Shown: positions 8,675 to 15,550 of the stretch, piece by piece
How the letters are laid out: every line of letters begins with the position of its first letter
Numbering within the stretch: position 1 is the first letter of the stretch
DNA from: UBA11606 sp964504305
Lineage (GTDB): Bacteria > Actinomycetota > Acidimicrobiia > Acidimicrobiales > Aldehydirespiratoraceae
NCBI GenBank assembly: GCA_964504305.1
Contig: CAZDEB010000001.1
Span: 434,001 to 498,000, forward strand
Direction of reading: 5' to 3'
DNA: 64,000 nt
Translations under genes and position numbers: made by a program
Notes under the pieces: generated by a model
Told to the model about the DNA's origin: nothing
The model's input: the letters and a program-made list of their open reading frames with translations, nothing else
Database searches by the model: none

Positions 8675-9942
8675 GAAAGCGGTTGGCTCTCGTCTTGTTC
8701 GGGACAACCGCTGTAGTTGTGTTGGCGTTTGTGATTCCTCTGGCGCTGCTGGTTCGCGAGGTCGCTCACGACAGCGCGATCGCGGATGCTGACCGAGATG
8801 CGAGTTCGTTGTTTCCTGCGCTTGCCGTGGCCGAGAGTCACGAGGCCATCGAGATAGCGGTGGCTCGCACCGAATCCGGAGCGGCCGGACGCCTTGCTGT
8901 CTATCTTCGCGATGGGATGGTGATTGGCGCCGAGCTTCCCGAAAACGAGGGCGTGCGTAGGGCCCGCGACGAGGGTCGGGCGTGGCACGGAGCGGTTAAG
9001 GGTGGCACGGATCTGGTCGTGCCGGTCGTCCATGGCGATGGGACTGTGGACGTCATTCAGGTATTCGTGCCGTCGTCGGAACTCACCGACGGCGTTGGTC
9101 AGGCATGGATATCGCTAGCGGTTGTCGGCAGCGCCCTGCTGTTGGTTTCGGTGGTTCTTGCCGAGCGGGTCAGTCGGTCCGTCGCGTCGCCGGTGGCAGA
9201 CTTGGCGACTGCTTCGCGGCAGTTGGCCCGCGGCGAGCTTGACGCTCGCGTCGATCCGTCTGGACCTCCCGAAATTGTCGAGATGGGCCAAACTTTTAAT
9301 CACTTGGCAACACGGGTCAGTGAACTTCTCGACGCGGAGCGAGAAGACGTGGCCGACCTTGCCCATCGGCTTCGGACCCCTCTGGCTGCGTTACGGCTAC
9401 AGCTTGACCAGATTGCTGATCTAGAGGTTCGGTCCGCTCTTTCGGGCAGCGCCGATCAACTTGCACGGTCCCTCGACCAGGTAATTCTGGAGGCTCGTCG
9501 CCGGTCATCGCCGGATACAAGCGTTGCCGACTTGGTGGTGGTGTTGCGTGACCGATTTGATTTCTGGGCGGTGTTGGCAGAGGAGCAAGATCGACCCGCC
9601 CGTCTTGATCTCGGAGGCGTGCAAGCATCGGTACGGCTGGGTGTGTCGCGGCTAGCGGACGGACTCGACGTCATCTTCGAAAACGTGTTCGCTCACACCG
9701 AGGAAGGGGTCGGTTACGCGGCGCGCTTGCGACTAGTTGACAGGTCGGCGGAGTTGACGATCACTGATGACGGGGTTGGCTTCAAGGGAGAAGGGGTGAC
9801 CCAAAGAGGGTCTACGTCGGACTCGACCGGTCTGGGGCTAGATATTGCACGGCGGGCGGTCGAAGACGCTGGAGGGACGTTTGCCGCCGTGACTTTGCCG
9901 GCCGGAGGAGCGTGCGTGTCGATGACCTTCCCGATTGTGTGA
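8671..9942 (+). CDS. Sensor histidine kinase (HAMP-HisKA-HATPase)
   Basis: The 423-residue protein has a first membrane helix at about residues 5-27, an extracellular region of about 115 residues, and a second helix at about 147-165. A HAMP segment follows, then the dimerisation/phosphoacceptor domain with H232 in DLAHRLRTPLAALRLQL. The catalytic ATPase domain shows an N-box (DVIFENVFAHTEEG), a G1 box (DDGVGF) and a G2 box (STGLGLDIARRAV). It is the cognate partner of the overlapping upstream regulator. The sensed signal is not apparent. Confidence 0.92.
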   Translation: MRKRLALVLFGTTAVVVLAFVIPLALLVREVAHDSAIADADRDASSLFPALAVAESHEAIEIAVARTESGAAGRLAVYLRDGMVIGAELPENEGVRRARDEGRAWHGAVKGGTDLVVPVVHGDGTVDVIQVFVPSSELTDGVGQAWISLAVVGSALLLVSVVLAERVSRSVASPVADLATASRQLARGELDARVDPSGPPEIVEMGQTFNHLATRVSELLDAEREDVADLAHRLRTPLAALRLQLDQIADLEVRSALSGSADQLARSLDQVILEARRRSSPDTSVADLVVVLRDRFDFWAVLAEEQDRPARLDLGGVQASVRLGVSRLADGLDVIFENVFAHTEEGVGYAARLRLVDRSAELTITDDGVGFKGEGVTQRGSTSDSTGLGLDIARRAVEDAGGTFAAVTLPAGGACVSMTFPIV

Positions 9943-9973
9943 GCCCACGCCCCTAGTCGACTAATCTGCGCCG

Positions 9974-11344
9974 ATGCCGGACCGCATCAAAAACTCTGTT
10001 GTTGCTGCTCGAGGCGTACGCGATGTGCTCGATCAGACTCCAGAATCCATTCACGCCGCGAGCGCAGGGCATCATTTGGTCATAGGTCCCGGGGACGAGC
10101 TCACCTCAGCGTGGCGGGCTGATGGACTCGAGCTGCCGGACCTGCCGGCGATGCGCCGATACCGCGTTGATCGGATTCAGAAGCAGCTGCGCGACCTTGA
10201 TTACGGCGGCATTGTCTTGTTCGACCCGCTGAACGTCAGGTACGCAACTGATTCGACCAATATGCAGCTGTGGGTCATGCACAACGGCGCCCGCTACGCG
10301 TTCGTGAGTGTGGATGGATACGTAATCATCTGGGATTACGTCGGTACCGAGTTTCTCTCTGGCCACAGTGAGGTAGTCGACGAGGTCAGGCCGGCCATCG
10401 GTTCTACCTTTTTCCTCGGGGGGCGGCGCTGGGAGCAGCAGGCCAAGCGATGGTCGGCGGAGATGATCGAAGTCATCGAAGAACATTGTGGTCGGGGCGC
10501 AAGAATTGCGGTTGATCAGTGCCACCGAACGGGCTACCTCGAATTCGCCGAGGCGGGAATCATGGTTGGCGAGGGAACCGAGGTGATGGAGTTGGCCCGG
10601 ATGATCAAGAGCCCCGACGAGATCAAAGCCATGCGGTGTGCCGCCCACGCATGTCAGACCACAATGGGCGAGATGAGCGGGGCGCTAAGGCCCGGTATGA
10701 CCGAGCGCGAGGTCTGGGCGATGTTGCATGCCGGCAATATCGCGCGCGCTGGCGAGTGGATCGAGACCCAGATTCTTTCGTCCGGTCCCCGCACCAATCC
10801 TTGGATGCAGGAGGCCAGCGCCCGGGTCATCTCGAAGGGAGAGACGCTGGCCTACGACACCGATCTTGTTGGAGCGTACGGAATGATGATCGACATCAGC
10901 CGTACCTGGGTAGTCGGTGGCCAAAAGCCAACCCGTCACCAGCAGACGCTGTTTGATATGGCTCGCGACATGGTGGCTGGCAACGCCGAACTGCTTACTC
11001 CTGGGCGCTCCTTTCGCGAACTCACGTTCGACTCGTTTGTCCCCTCGCGAGATAAGTACCGGCACTATTCGGTGATCTATCACGGTGTCGGTCAGTGCGA
11101 TGAGTATCCGAGTATCTATATGCCGTGGAGCTGGGACGAGTGGGGCCATGATGGGGTGCTCGAACCCGGCATGGTGCTGACATCTGAGAGCTTCATTGGT
11201 TCGCGCGACGGGGGAGAGGGCGTAAAGCTCGAGGATCAATACCTCGTCACTGAGACCGGCCCAGAGCTGTTGACAGACTTTCCGTTGGATTTGTGCACCG
11301 AAACCGGTGCTATAGCACCGAGTTCGGTGCACAAATCCAACTAA
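9974..11344 (+). CDS. dddP: DddP-type DMSP lyase (M24 metallopeptidase fold)
   Basis: The 456-residue protein closely follows DddP, an M24-fold enzyme that cleaves DMSP to dimethyl sulfide and acrylate. Shared signature stretches include FDPLNVRYATDSTNMQLW, GEWIETQILSSGPRTNPW, DTDLVGAYG and HGVGQCDEYP. The six metal ligands expected for DddP are all present: D295, D297, D307, H370, E405 and E420, nearly the same numbering as described DddP enzymes. The last ~20 residues (from about 438) are encoded by copy 2 of the palindromic element and replace the normal end. Its stop overlaps the stop of the convergent dioxygenase gene. An ordinary M24 hydrolase acting on another substrate is the alternative; DMSP cleavage is likely but untested here. 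Confidence 0.8.
   Translation: MPDRIKNSVVAARGVRDVLDQTPESIHAASAGHHLVIGPGDELTSAWRADGLELPDLPAMRRYRVDRIQKQLRDLDYGGIVLFDPLNVRYATDSTNMQLWVMHNGARYAFVSVDGYVIIWDYVGTEFLSGHSEVVDEVRPAIGSTFFLGGRRWEQQAKRWSAEMIEVIEEHCGRGARIAVDQCHRTGYLEFAEAGIMVGEGTEVMELARMIKSPDEIKAMRCAAHACQTTMGEMSGALRPGMTEREVWAMLHAGNIARAGEWIETQILSSGPRTNPWMQEASARVISKGETLAYDTDLVGAYGMMIDISRTWVVGGQKPTRHQQTLFDMARDMVAGNAELLTPGRSFRELTFDSFVPSRDKYRHYSVIYHGVGQCDEYPSIYMPWSWDEWGHDGVLEPGMVLTSESFIGSRDGGEGVKLEDQYLVTETGPELLTDFPLDLCTETGAIAPSSVHKSN
11284..11341. repeat. 58-nt palindromic element, copy 2, forming the end of the dddP-like gene
   Basis: Same 17-bp perfect arms and same inner 16-bp palindrome as copy 1 (4598-4655). The connecting dinucleotides differ in a compensated way: copy 1 pairs TT with AA, copy 2 pairs AA with TT. 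It is read in the same frame as copy 1 and gives LDLCTETGAIAPSSVHKSN, followed directly by the stop. It lies exactly at the convergent junction with the dioxygenase gene and could act as a two-way terminator. Confidence 0.92.
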
Positions 11345-12201
11345 TCGATGAGGGCGTCGCTGCGGACTCGTTGTTGCTCGGCTTGCTCGTGGGCGGGGAG
11401 GACTCGGCCGAAGAGTTGGCGGGTTCGCACGACTCGGCCGATGACACCGGGCTCTTCGGTGTAGGCAAAGATCGCGGCGTGGCGGGGTTTGCTGCCCGAC
11501 GGCACTCGAGTAACGCGGTGTAGTGAGTGGCGGCCTCGGAATATCTGCATGTCGCCGGGGTGAAGTTCGAGAGTGTGAACGTTGTCGCGACCGCCGTCGA
11601 GTAGGGCCTGGATGCGGTCGAACCCCTCGTCTTGCACAGAGCGGATCGCCGGCGCGTACTCGAACAGGCCGCCCTCGTCGGCTGAATCAACGAGAATGGT
11701 CACTGCAAATTCGTTGGTGTCGAAGTGCCATGTGAACTGCTGGCCGGCGTCGAGAATGTTGGCGGTGAGCCCGGCGAGTGGGTCGGCGTAGCAATGCAGA
11801 GCGGGGATCTCGAGGCAGTCGGCCAGAAACGTGGTTAGCTCGGGTGCTCGGAATAGTTGGTTGATGTCGGAATCGTCGGCCCACGAGTCGCCGGGAATGA
11901 AGCCACTGGAACGCTCGATGAATGTGTTGACCGGGTGATGGTCGGGAAACGCCGGGTTATGGTCGGTATGGAAATAAGGGTTGATCACCTGGGTCGAGTA
12001 ATGGGTGGTGCCCTTTTGAGCGACGATCTCTTGGTTGAGTCGGTTGAGGGCATCGGGCCTGATGAGGGAACTCACCACAGCACAGCCGTCGGCCCGCAGC
12101 GCGTGGCGAGCGTTGGAGACCGCTTCGGCGTAGTTGGCCGAGGCGGGTTCGTGAAGCGGGTATCGATCAAGATCGACGAGTTGCGAAAGGGTGCTTGTCA
12201 C
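11341..12201 (-). CDS. Fe(II)/2-oxoglutarate-dependent dioxygenase-like protein
   Basis: The most likely start is GTG at 12199-12201 (MTSTLSQLVDLDRYPLHEP), giving 286 residues; a longer reading from 12291 runs into a structured non-coding stretch. The iron-binding facial triad is visible as H-x-D in QQFTWHFDTNEFAVTILV and a distal H in GRHSLHRVTRV, with an Arg a few residues later (KPRHAAIFAYTEEP) suited to 2-oxoglutarate. The layout recalls the ArpA/HalD-BesD branch of small-molecule hydroxylases and halogenases. The retained Asp argues for hydroxylation rather than halogenation. The substrate is unknown. It ends on the dddP-like gene with overlapping stop codons. Confidence 0.7.
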   Translation of the reverse strand: MTSTLSQLVDLDRYPLHEPASANYAEAVSNARHALRADGCAVVSSLIRPDALNRLNQEIVAQKGTTHYSTQVINPYFHTDHNPAFPDHHPVNTFIERSSGFIPGDSWADDSDINQLFRAPELTTFLADCLEIPALHCYADPLAGLTANILDAGQQFTWHFDTNEFAVTILVDSADEGGLFEYAPAIRSVQDEGFDRIQALLDGGRDNVHTLELHPGDMQIFRGRHSLHRVTRVPSGSKPRHAAIFAYTEEPGVIGRVVRTRQLFGRVLPAHEQAEQQRVRSDALID

Positions 12202-12315
12202 CGCGTCAGCGTCGCAGAATTGAGAGGCAAAGTGAAGGTCTTGGCCCAGATTTGCCGACCCTTCGCCCAGACGTTTGGGACTCGAACCCACCTTGTTCAG
12301 CGGGCTCAGCGGCTA

Positions 12316-12344
12316 CCAGCCACCAACGAGCAATGGGTGGCTGG
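12316..12344. other. Hairpin with possible pseudoknot in the metZ-side leader region
   Basis: Within the 290-bp intergenic region 12202-12491, CCAGCCACC and GGTGGCTGG form a perfect 9-bp stem with an 11-nt loop. Loop bases AACGA (12325-12329) can pair with TCGTT at 12349-12353 or at 12361-12365, giving an H-type pseudoknot. No known riboswitch consensus was recognised (the SAM-I/SAM-IV GGCAACC-type core is absent). The rest of the intergenic region shows nothing I can assign. Confidence 0.3.
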
Positions 12345-12491
12345 CGAATCGTTGCCCGGTTCGTTGTAGAGGGGAGGGGGAAAGGGAGGCCGTTGTGAAT
12401 TTCCCGCGCTAACTGACGCGCCCAAGTTCTACATTGGCTAGGTCGAGTTTGTGCCGTTGAGTGCGGCAATCGGCGAATCGGAGTGCCCAAG

Positions 12492-12908
12492 ATGAACCCA
12501 ACAAGTCCTGTCACCGAGTTATCTCTCGAGGCCGCGTGGTCGATGCTTCGCGACGATCCGTCGGCCGTGCTCATCGATGTTCGTACGCCGGAGGAATGGA
12601 ATTTTGTTGGTGTTCCCGTGCTCGACAGCATCGCAAAGGCCCCCCGGTTCGTCTACTGGACCGCTTACGGCACGGGCGCGGCCAATCCGGCGTTCTTGAG
12701 CGAAGCGACCGAAGGTCTCGACCCCGCAACCCCGTTGCTGTTCCTGTGCCGTTCGGGTGTGCGCTCAAAAGCCGCTGCGCTGCTCGCTGGGGCCAATGGG
12801 TTTGCCAACACCTACAACATCACCGCGGGGTTCGAGGGCGACCTCGAAGCTGTGGGACACCGTGCGACTGGCTGGCGTCATAGCGGCCTTCCCTGGCGAC
12901 AGGGCTGA
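12492..12908 (+). CDS. Rhodanese-like sulfurtransferase paired with metZ
   Basis: The ATG at 12492 is preceded by a CGGAG ribosome-binding sequence at suitable distance; a GTG at 12483 is the alternative. The 138-residue protein is a single rhodanese domain with the active-site loop LFLCRSGVRSKAA, whose cysteine would carry persulfide. It begins with the typical SLEAAWSMLRDDPSAVLIDVRT. The gene lies 2 bp before metZ, the same order as mycobacterial Rv0390-Rv0391. A role in supplying or handling sulfur for homocysteine synthesis is inferred from that conserved pairing. Confidence 0.88.
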   Translation: MNPTSPVTELSLEAAWSMLRDDPSAVLIDVRTPEEWNFVGVPVLDSIAKAPRFVYWTAYGTGAANPAFLSEATEGLDPATPLLFLCRSGVRSKAAALLAGANGFANTYNITAGFEGDLEAVGHRATGWRHSGLPWRQG

Positions 12909-12910
12909 TC

Positions 12911-14089
12911 ATGGGGGCCGACGAGTTCCAAGAAGCTACTCGCCTAGTGAGAGGTGGTCTCAGTCGTTCGCCGTTCGACGAGACCGCCGAAGCAATGTAT
13001 CTCACTTCTGGTTTTGTCTACAGCTCCGCAGCCGAAGCCGAAGCGGCGTTCAAAGGCGACATCGATCGTTATATCTATGGCCGTTACGGCAACCCGACGG
13101 TCAGTGTCTTTGAGGAACGGCTCCGTCTGATAGAGGGGGCCGCGGTTTGTCGAGCGACCGCTTCCGGTATGTCGGCGGTTTTTGCCGCGTTGGCGAGCTT
13201 TTTGAAGTCCGGCGACAAGCTGGTTGCCGCCCGGGCCCTGTTTGGGTCGTGCAGCGTTATAGCCACCGACATCCTGCCCCGTTACGGCGTCGAGACGGTT
13301 CTCGTCGACGGCCGGGACTTGGGCCAATGGGAGGCGGCGTTGGCCGGTGGAGCCCAAGCAGTGTTCTTCGAGACGCCTTCCAATCCCGGGCTGGAGATTA
13401 TCGACATTGCCACGGTGTGCGAACTGGCTCATGCGGCGGGTGCGTTGGTCGTCGTTGACAACGTTTTTGCGACCCCTGTCCTGCAGCACCCGATGGAGTT
13501 CGGGGTCGACATCGTGGTCTATTCGGCTACAAAACACATCGACGGGCAGGGCCGCACTTTGGGTGGGGCAGTGCTCTGCTCTCAGGACTTTGACGACGAG
13601 TACTTGCAGGACTTTGTTCGCCACACCGGGCCGTCGCTTAGTCCGTTCAACGCTTGGGTGCTCACCAAGGGGCTCGAGACGTTGCGACTACGAGTCGATG
13701 CTCAATCAGGCGCCGCGGAGCAGATCGCTACCGCTATGACGATTCACCCTCGGGTTCGAGAGGTTCGATACCCGACGCTGGAGAGCCACCCTGATCACGA
13801 ACTGGCGAGACGACAGATGGAAAAAGGCGGCACTGTTGTATGCCTAACACTTGAAGGCGATCGTTCGGACGCGTTTCGGGTAATTGACGCAATGTCGATC
13901 TTTGATATCTCGAACAACCTTGGCGATACCAAGAGCCTCGTAACGCATCCGGCGACCACAACCCATCGAAGGGTGGCGCCTGAACTGCGAGCCGAAATGG
14001 GGATCACCGACACGATGATTCGGCTGTCGGTCGGCCTTGAAGACCCGCGGGACTTGCTGCTTGATATCCAAGAGGCGCTCGGAGCTTAG
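12911..14089 (+). CDS. metZ: O-succinylhomoserine sulfhydrylase
   Basis: The 392-residue protein belongs to the Cys/Met-metabolism PLP family. It contains RYGNPTVSVFEERL, a cofactor-holding ATASGMSAVFAAL, and the PLP lysine in YSATKHIDGQGR. The C-terminus has the family's LVTHPATTTHRR and IRLSVGLEDPRDLL. MetZ makes homocysteine from O-succinylhomoserine and sulfide, in the cytoplasm, feeding methionine synthesis. It follows its rhodanese partner and is closed by a strong intrinsic terminator. The distinction from cystathionine gamma-synthase rests on the SATKHIDGQGR context and the rhodanese pairing. Confidence 0.9.
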   Translation: MGADEFQEATRLVRGGLSRSPFDETAEAMYLTSGFVYSSAAEAEAAFKGDIDRYIYGRYGNPTVSVFEERLRLIEGAAVCRATASGMSAVFAALASFLKSGDKLVAARALFGSCSVIATDILPRYGVETVLVDGRDLGQWEAALAGGAQAVFFETPSNPGLEIIDIATVCELAHAAGALVVVDNVFATPVLQHPMEFGVDIVVYSATKHIDGQGRTLGGAVLCSQDFDDEYLQDFVRHTGPSLSPFNAWVLTKGLETLRLRVDAQSGAAEQIATAMTIHPRVREVRYPTLESHPDHELARRQMEKGGTVVCLTLEGDRSDAFRVIDAMSIFDISNNLGDTKSLVTHPATTTHRRVAPELRAEMGITDTMIRLSVGLEDPRDLLLDIQEALGA

Positions 14090-14095
14090 GAACGA

Positions 14096-14127
14096 AGAAG
14101 GGGTGGAGCCGAAGCTCCACCCCTTCT
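14096..14127. terminator. Intrinsic terminator between metZ and proX, probably bidirectional
   Basis: AGAAGGGGTGGAGC and GCTCCACCCCTTCT form a perfect 14-bp stem closed by a CGAA tetraloop, starting 6 bp after the metZ stop. The T-containing CACTTGTTT follows on the plus strand. It lies between two convergent genes and can serve both. A weaker 6-bp hairpin (CCGTGG/CCACGG, 14145-14165) sits nearer the proX end. Confidence 0.85.
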
Positions 14128-14180
14128 CACTTGTTTAGGTTGTCCCGTGGGCTACAGGGCCACGGAATCAGATCCTTGGG

Positions 14181-15416
14181 TCAGCCAACCTCAGCAATTG
14201 CTTCGGCGATCCAGCTGTCGATCAGGTCCTGGTTCTCGGCAACCCAGTCGCCAGCGATGCGAACGACTTCGGCTTCGCTGCCGTCGCCATTGGCCTGCTC
14301 GACCTGAAGGATCGAGATGTCGATGACGGAAGGCTTGATCTTCGGGAACAGCGCCGCAACGACGGGGTTCTCGTCGAGGAACGCAGTGCGAGCCGTCACC
14401 TGAATGTCGGCTGGCTTCCAGCCGAGCTGGCAAGGCTGCGTGCAAACCTCAGGACCGAATCCGGAGAAGCCAGCTTCCTGGGTGTGGTTCTCGCCGCCTT
14501 CGATGCCGGTCGGGTTGGAGTCGTCGAGGACATCGGTGGGATGCATCGTGAGCCAGTAGACGTTCTCACCAGGGATGAGCGTGGTCACGTAAGCCGAAGG
14601 CGTCCAAGTGTAGATAGCCATGGGATCGCCAGCGAGTACACGGTTGGTGGCCTCGGCGAACATGGCGTCGTAGCCAGCAATGGTCTGCTCGATGTTGTCC
14701 CAGCCGTAGTAAGCGATCTGGGAGGTGATGATGTTGTCGCAGGTCCAGCTTTCTTCACAACCAAAGATGTCGGCCTTGCCGTTGCCGTCTTCGTCGAAGA
14801 GGGCGATGAGCTCGGGATCGTCGTTGATCTGCTGCATCGAGGTGATGCCGTACTCGTCAGCGACGGACTTGGTGATGAGGAAGCCCTGAACGCCGGAACC
14901 GGCGAACAAGCCGTCGACCACAGTTACGTAATCGCCAACAATGGAGCCGTCAGGTAGTTCGGCAGCGTGCCAGCTGTAGTGGCCCGGGTACCAGCTGTTG
15001 GTCCAGAAGTCCATTGTGCCCTCAGCCATGGCCAAGTAGCCAGCCGAAGGGGCCAATTCGAGAAGCGACGGCGAAGAAACGTTGTAACCGAGCTGGGTGA
15101 GGATCTGGTTGTAGATCTCGGCCTGGAGGTATCCAGAGGCCCAGTTGGCGCGACCTTCGACTACGTCGACACCGGCACCAATGGTGCTGGGGTCGACTGC
15201 GGCCATTTCGTCGTCGGCGGCCATTTCGTCGTCGGCGGCGGCTGTGTCGTCGGCGGCAGCTGTGTCGTCGGCGGCGGCTGTGTCGTCGGCGGCGGCTGAA
15301 TCGTCAGCGGTGTCGCCAGCGGCGCTGGTGTCGGCTGTGTCGTCGTCGCCGCAAGCGGCTGCAAACAGTGCGAACACTGCAAACAGGGCAAGCAGCAGTT
15401 TCATGCTCTTGTTCAT
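14181..15416 (-). CDS. proX: Glycine betaine/proline ABC transporter, substrate-binding lipoprotein
   Basis: The 411-residue protein starts with a lipoprotein signal (MNKSMKLLLALFAVFALFAA then Cys), so it is anchored outside the membrane. An acidic linker of repeated AADDTA/AADDEM units (about residues 40-75) precedes the OpuAC/ProX-type binding domain. That domain begins VVEGRANWASGYLQAEIY and includes WTNSWYPGHYSW, rich in the aromatic residues these proteins use to cage quaternary ammonium groups. A very strong ribosome-binding site (AGGAGGGG) precedes the start. It is the last gene of proV-proW-proX. Betaine, proline betaine or DMSP are all possible ligands. Confidence 0.9.
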   Translation of the reverse strand: MNKSMKLLLALFAVFALFAAACGDDDTADTSAAGDTADDSAAADDTAAADDTAAADDTAAADDEMAADDEMAAVDPSTIGAGVDVVEGRANWASGYLQAEIYNQILTQLGYNVSSPSLLELAPSAGYLAMAEGTMDFWTNSWYPGHYSWHAAELPDGSIVGDYVTVVDGLFAGSGVQGFLITKSVADEYGITSMQQINDDPELIALFDEDGNGKADIFGCEESWTCDNIITSQIAYYGWDNIEQTIAGYDAMFAEATNRVLAGDPMAIYTWTPSAYVTTLIPGENVYWLTMHPTDVLDDSNPTGIEGGENHTQEAGFSGFGPEVCTQPCQLGWKPADIQVTARTAFLDENPVVAALFPKIKPSVIDISILQVEQANGDGSEAEVVRIAGDWVAENQDLIDSWIAEAIAEVG

Positions 15417-15497
15417 TCGGTTCCCCTCCTGGGAATAGTGGTGCTATGCGACATACGTCACACAACGGTTAAAGATCATAGTGGGTGATAACGGCTA

Positions 15498-15529
15498 ACG
15501 CGGCGCAGAACAAAATTTCTGCGCCGCGT
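15498..15529. terminator. Hairpin between proW and proX (attenuator or mRNA-stability element)
   Basis: ACGCGGCGCAGAA and TTCTGCGCCGCGT form a 13-bp stem with a six-base loop, 21 bp beyond the proW stop. No long U-tract follows in the direction of transcription, so partial termination or mRNA protection is as likely as full termination. Such an element could set different levels for the permease genes and the abundant binding protein. Confidence 0.6.
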
Positions 15530-15550
15530 AGACCTGATCTGGGGTCTGAA

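Noticed and set aside
11341..12201. Amino-acid halogenase
   Set aside because: The iron-binding motif is H-x-D, not the H-x-G/A needed to free a site for halide.
12276..12290. tRNA-like T-arm (TGGG-ACTCGAA-CCCA, minus strand)
   Set aside because: No matching acceptor stem, anticodon arm or CCA end can be built around it, so it is chance resemblance and not a tRNA or attachment-site remnant.
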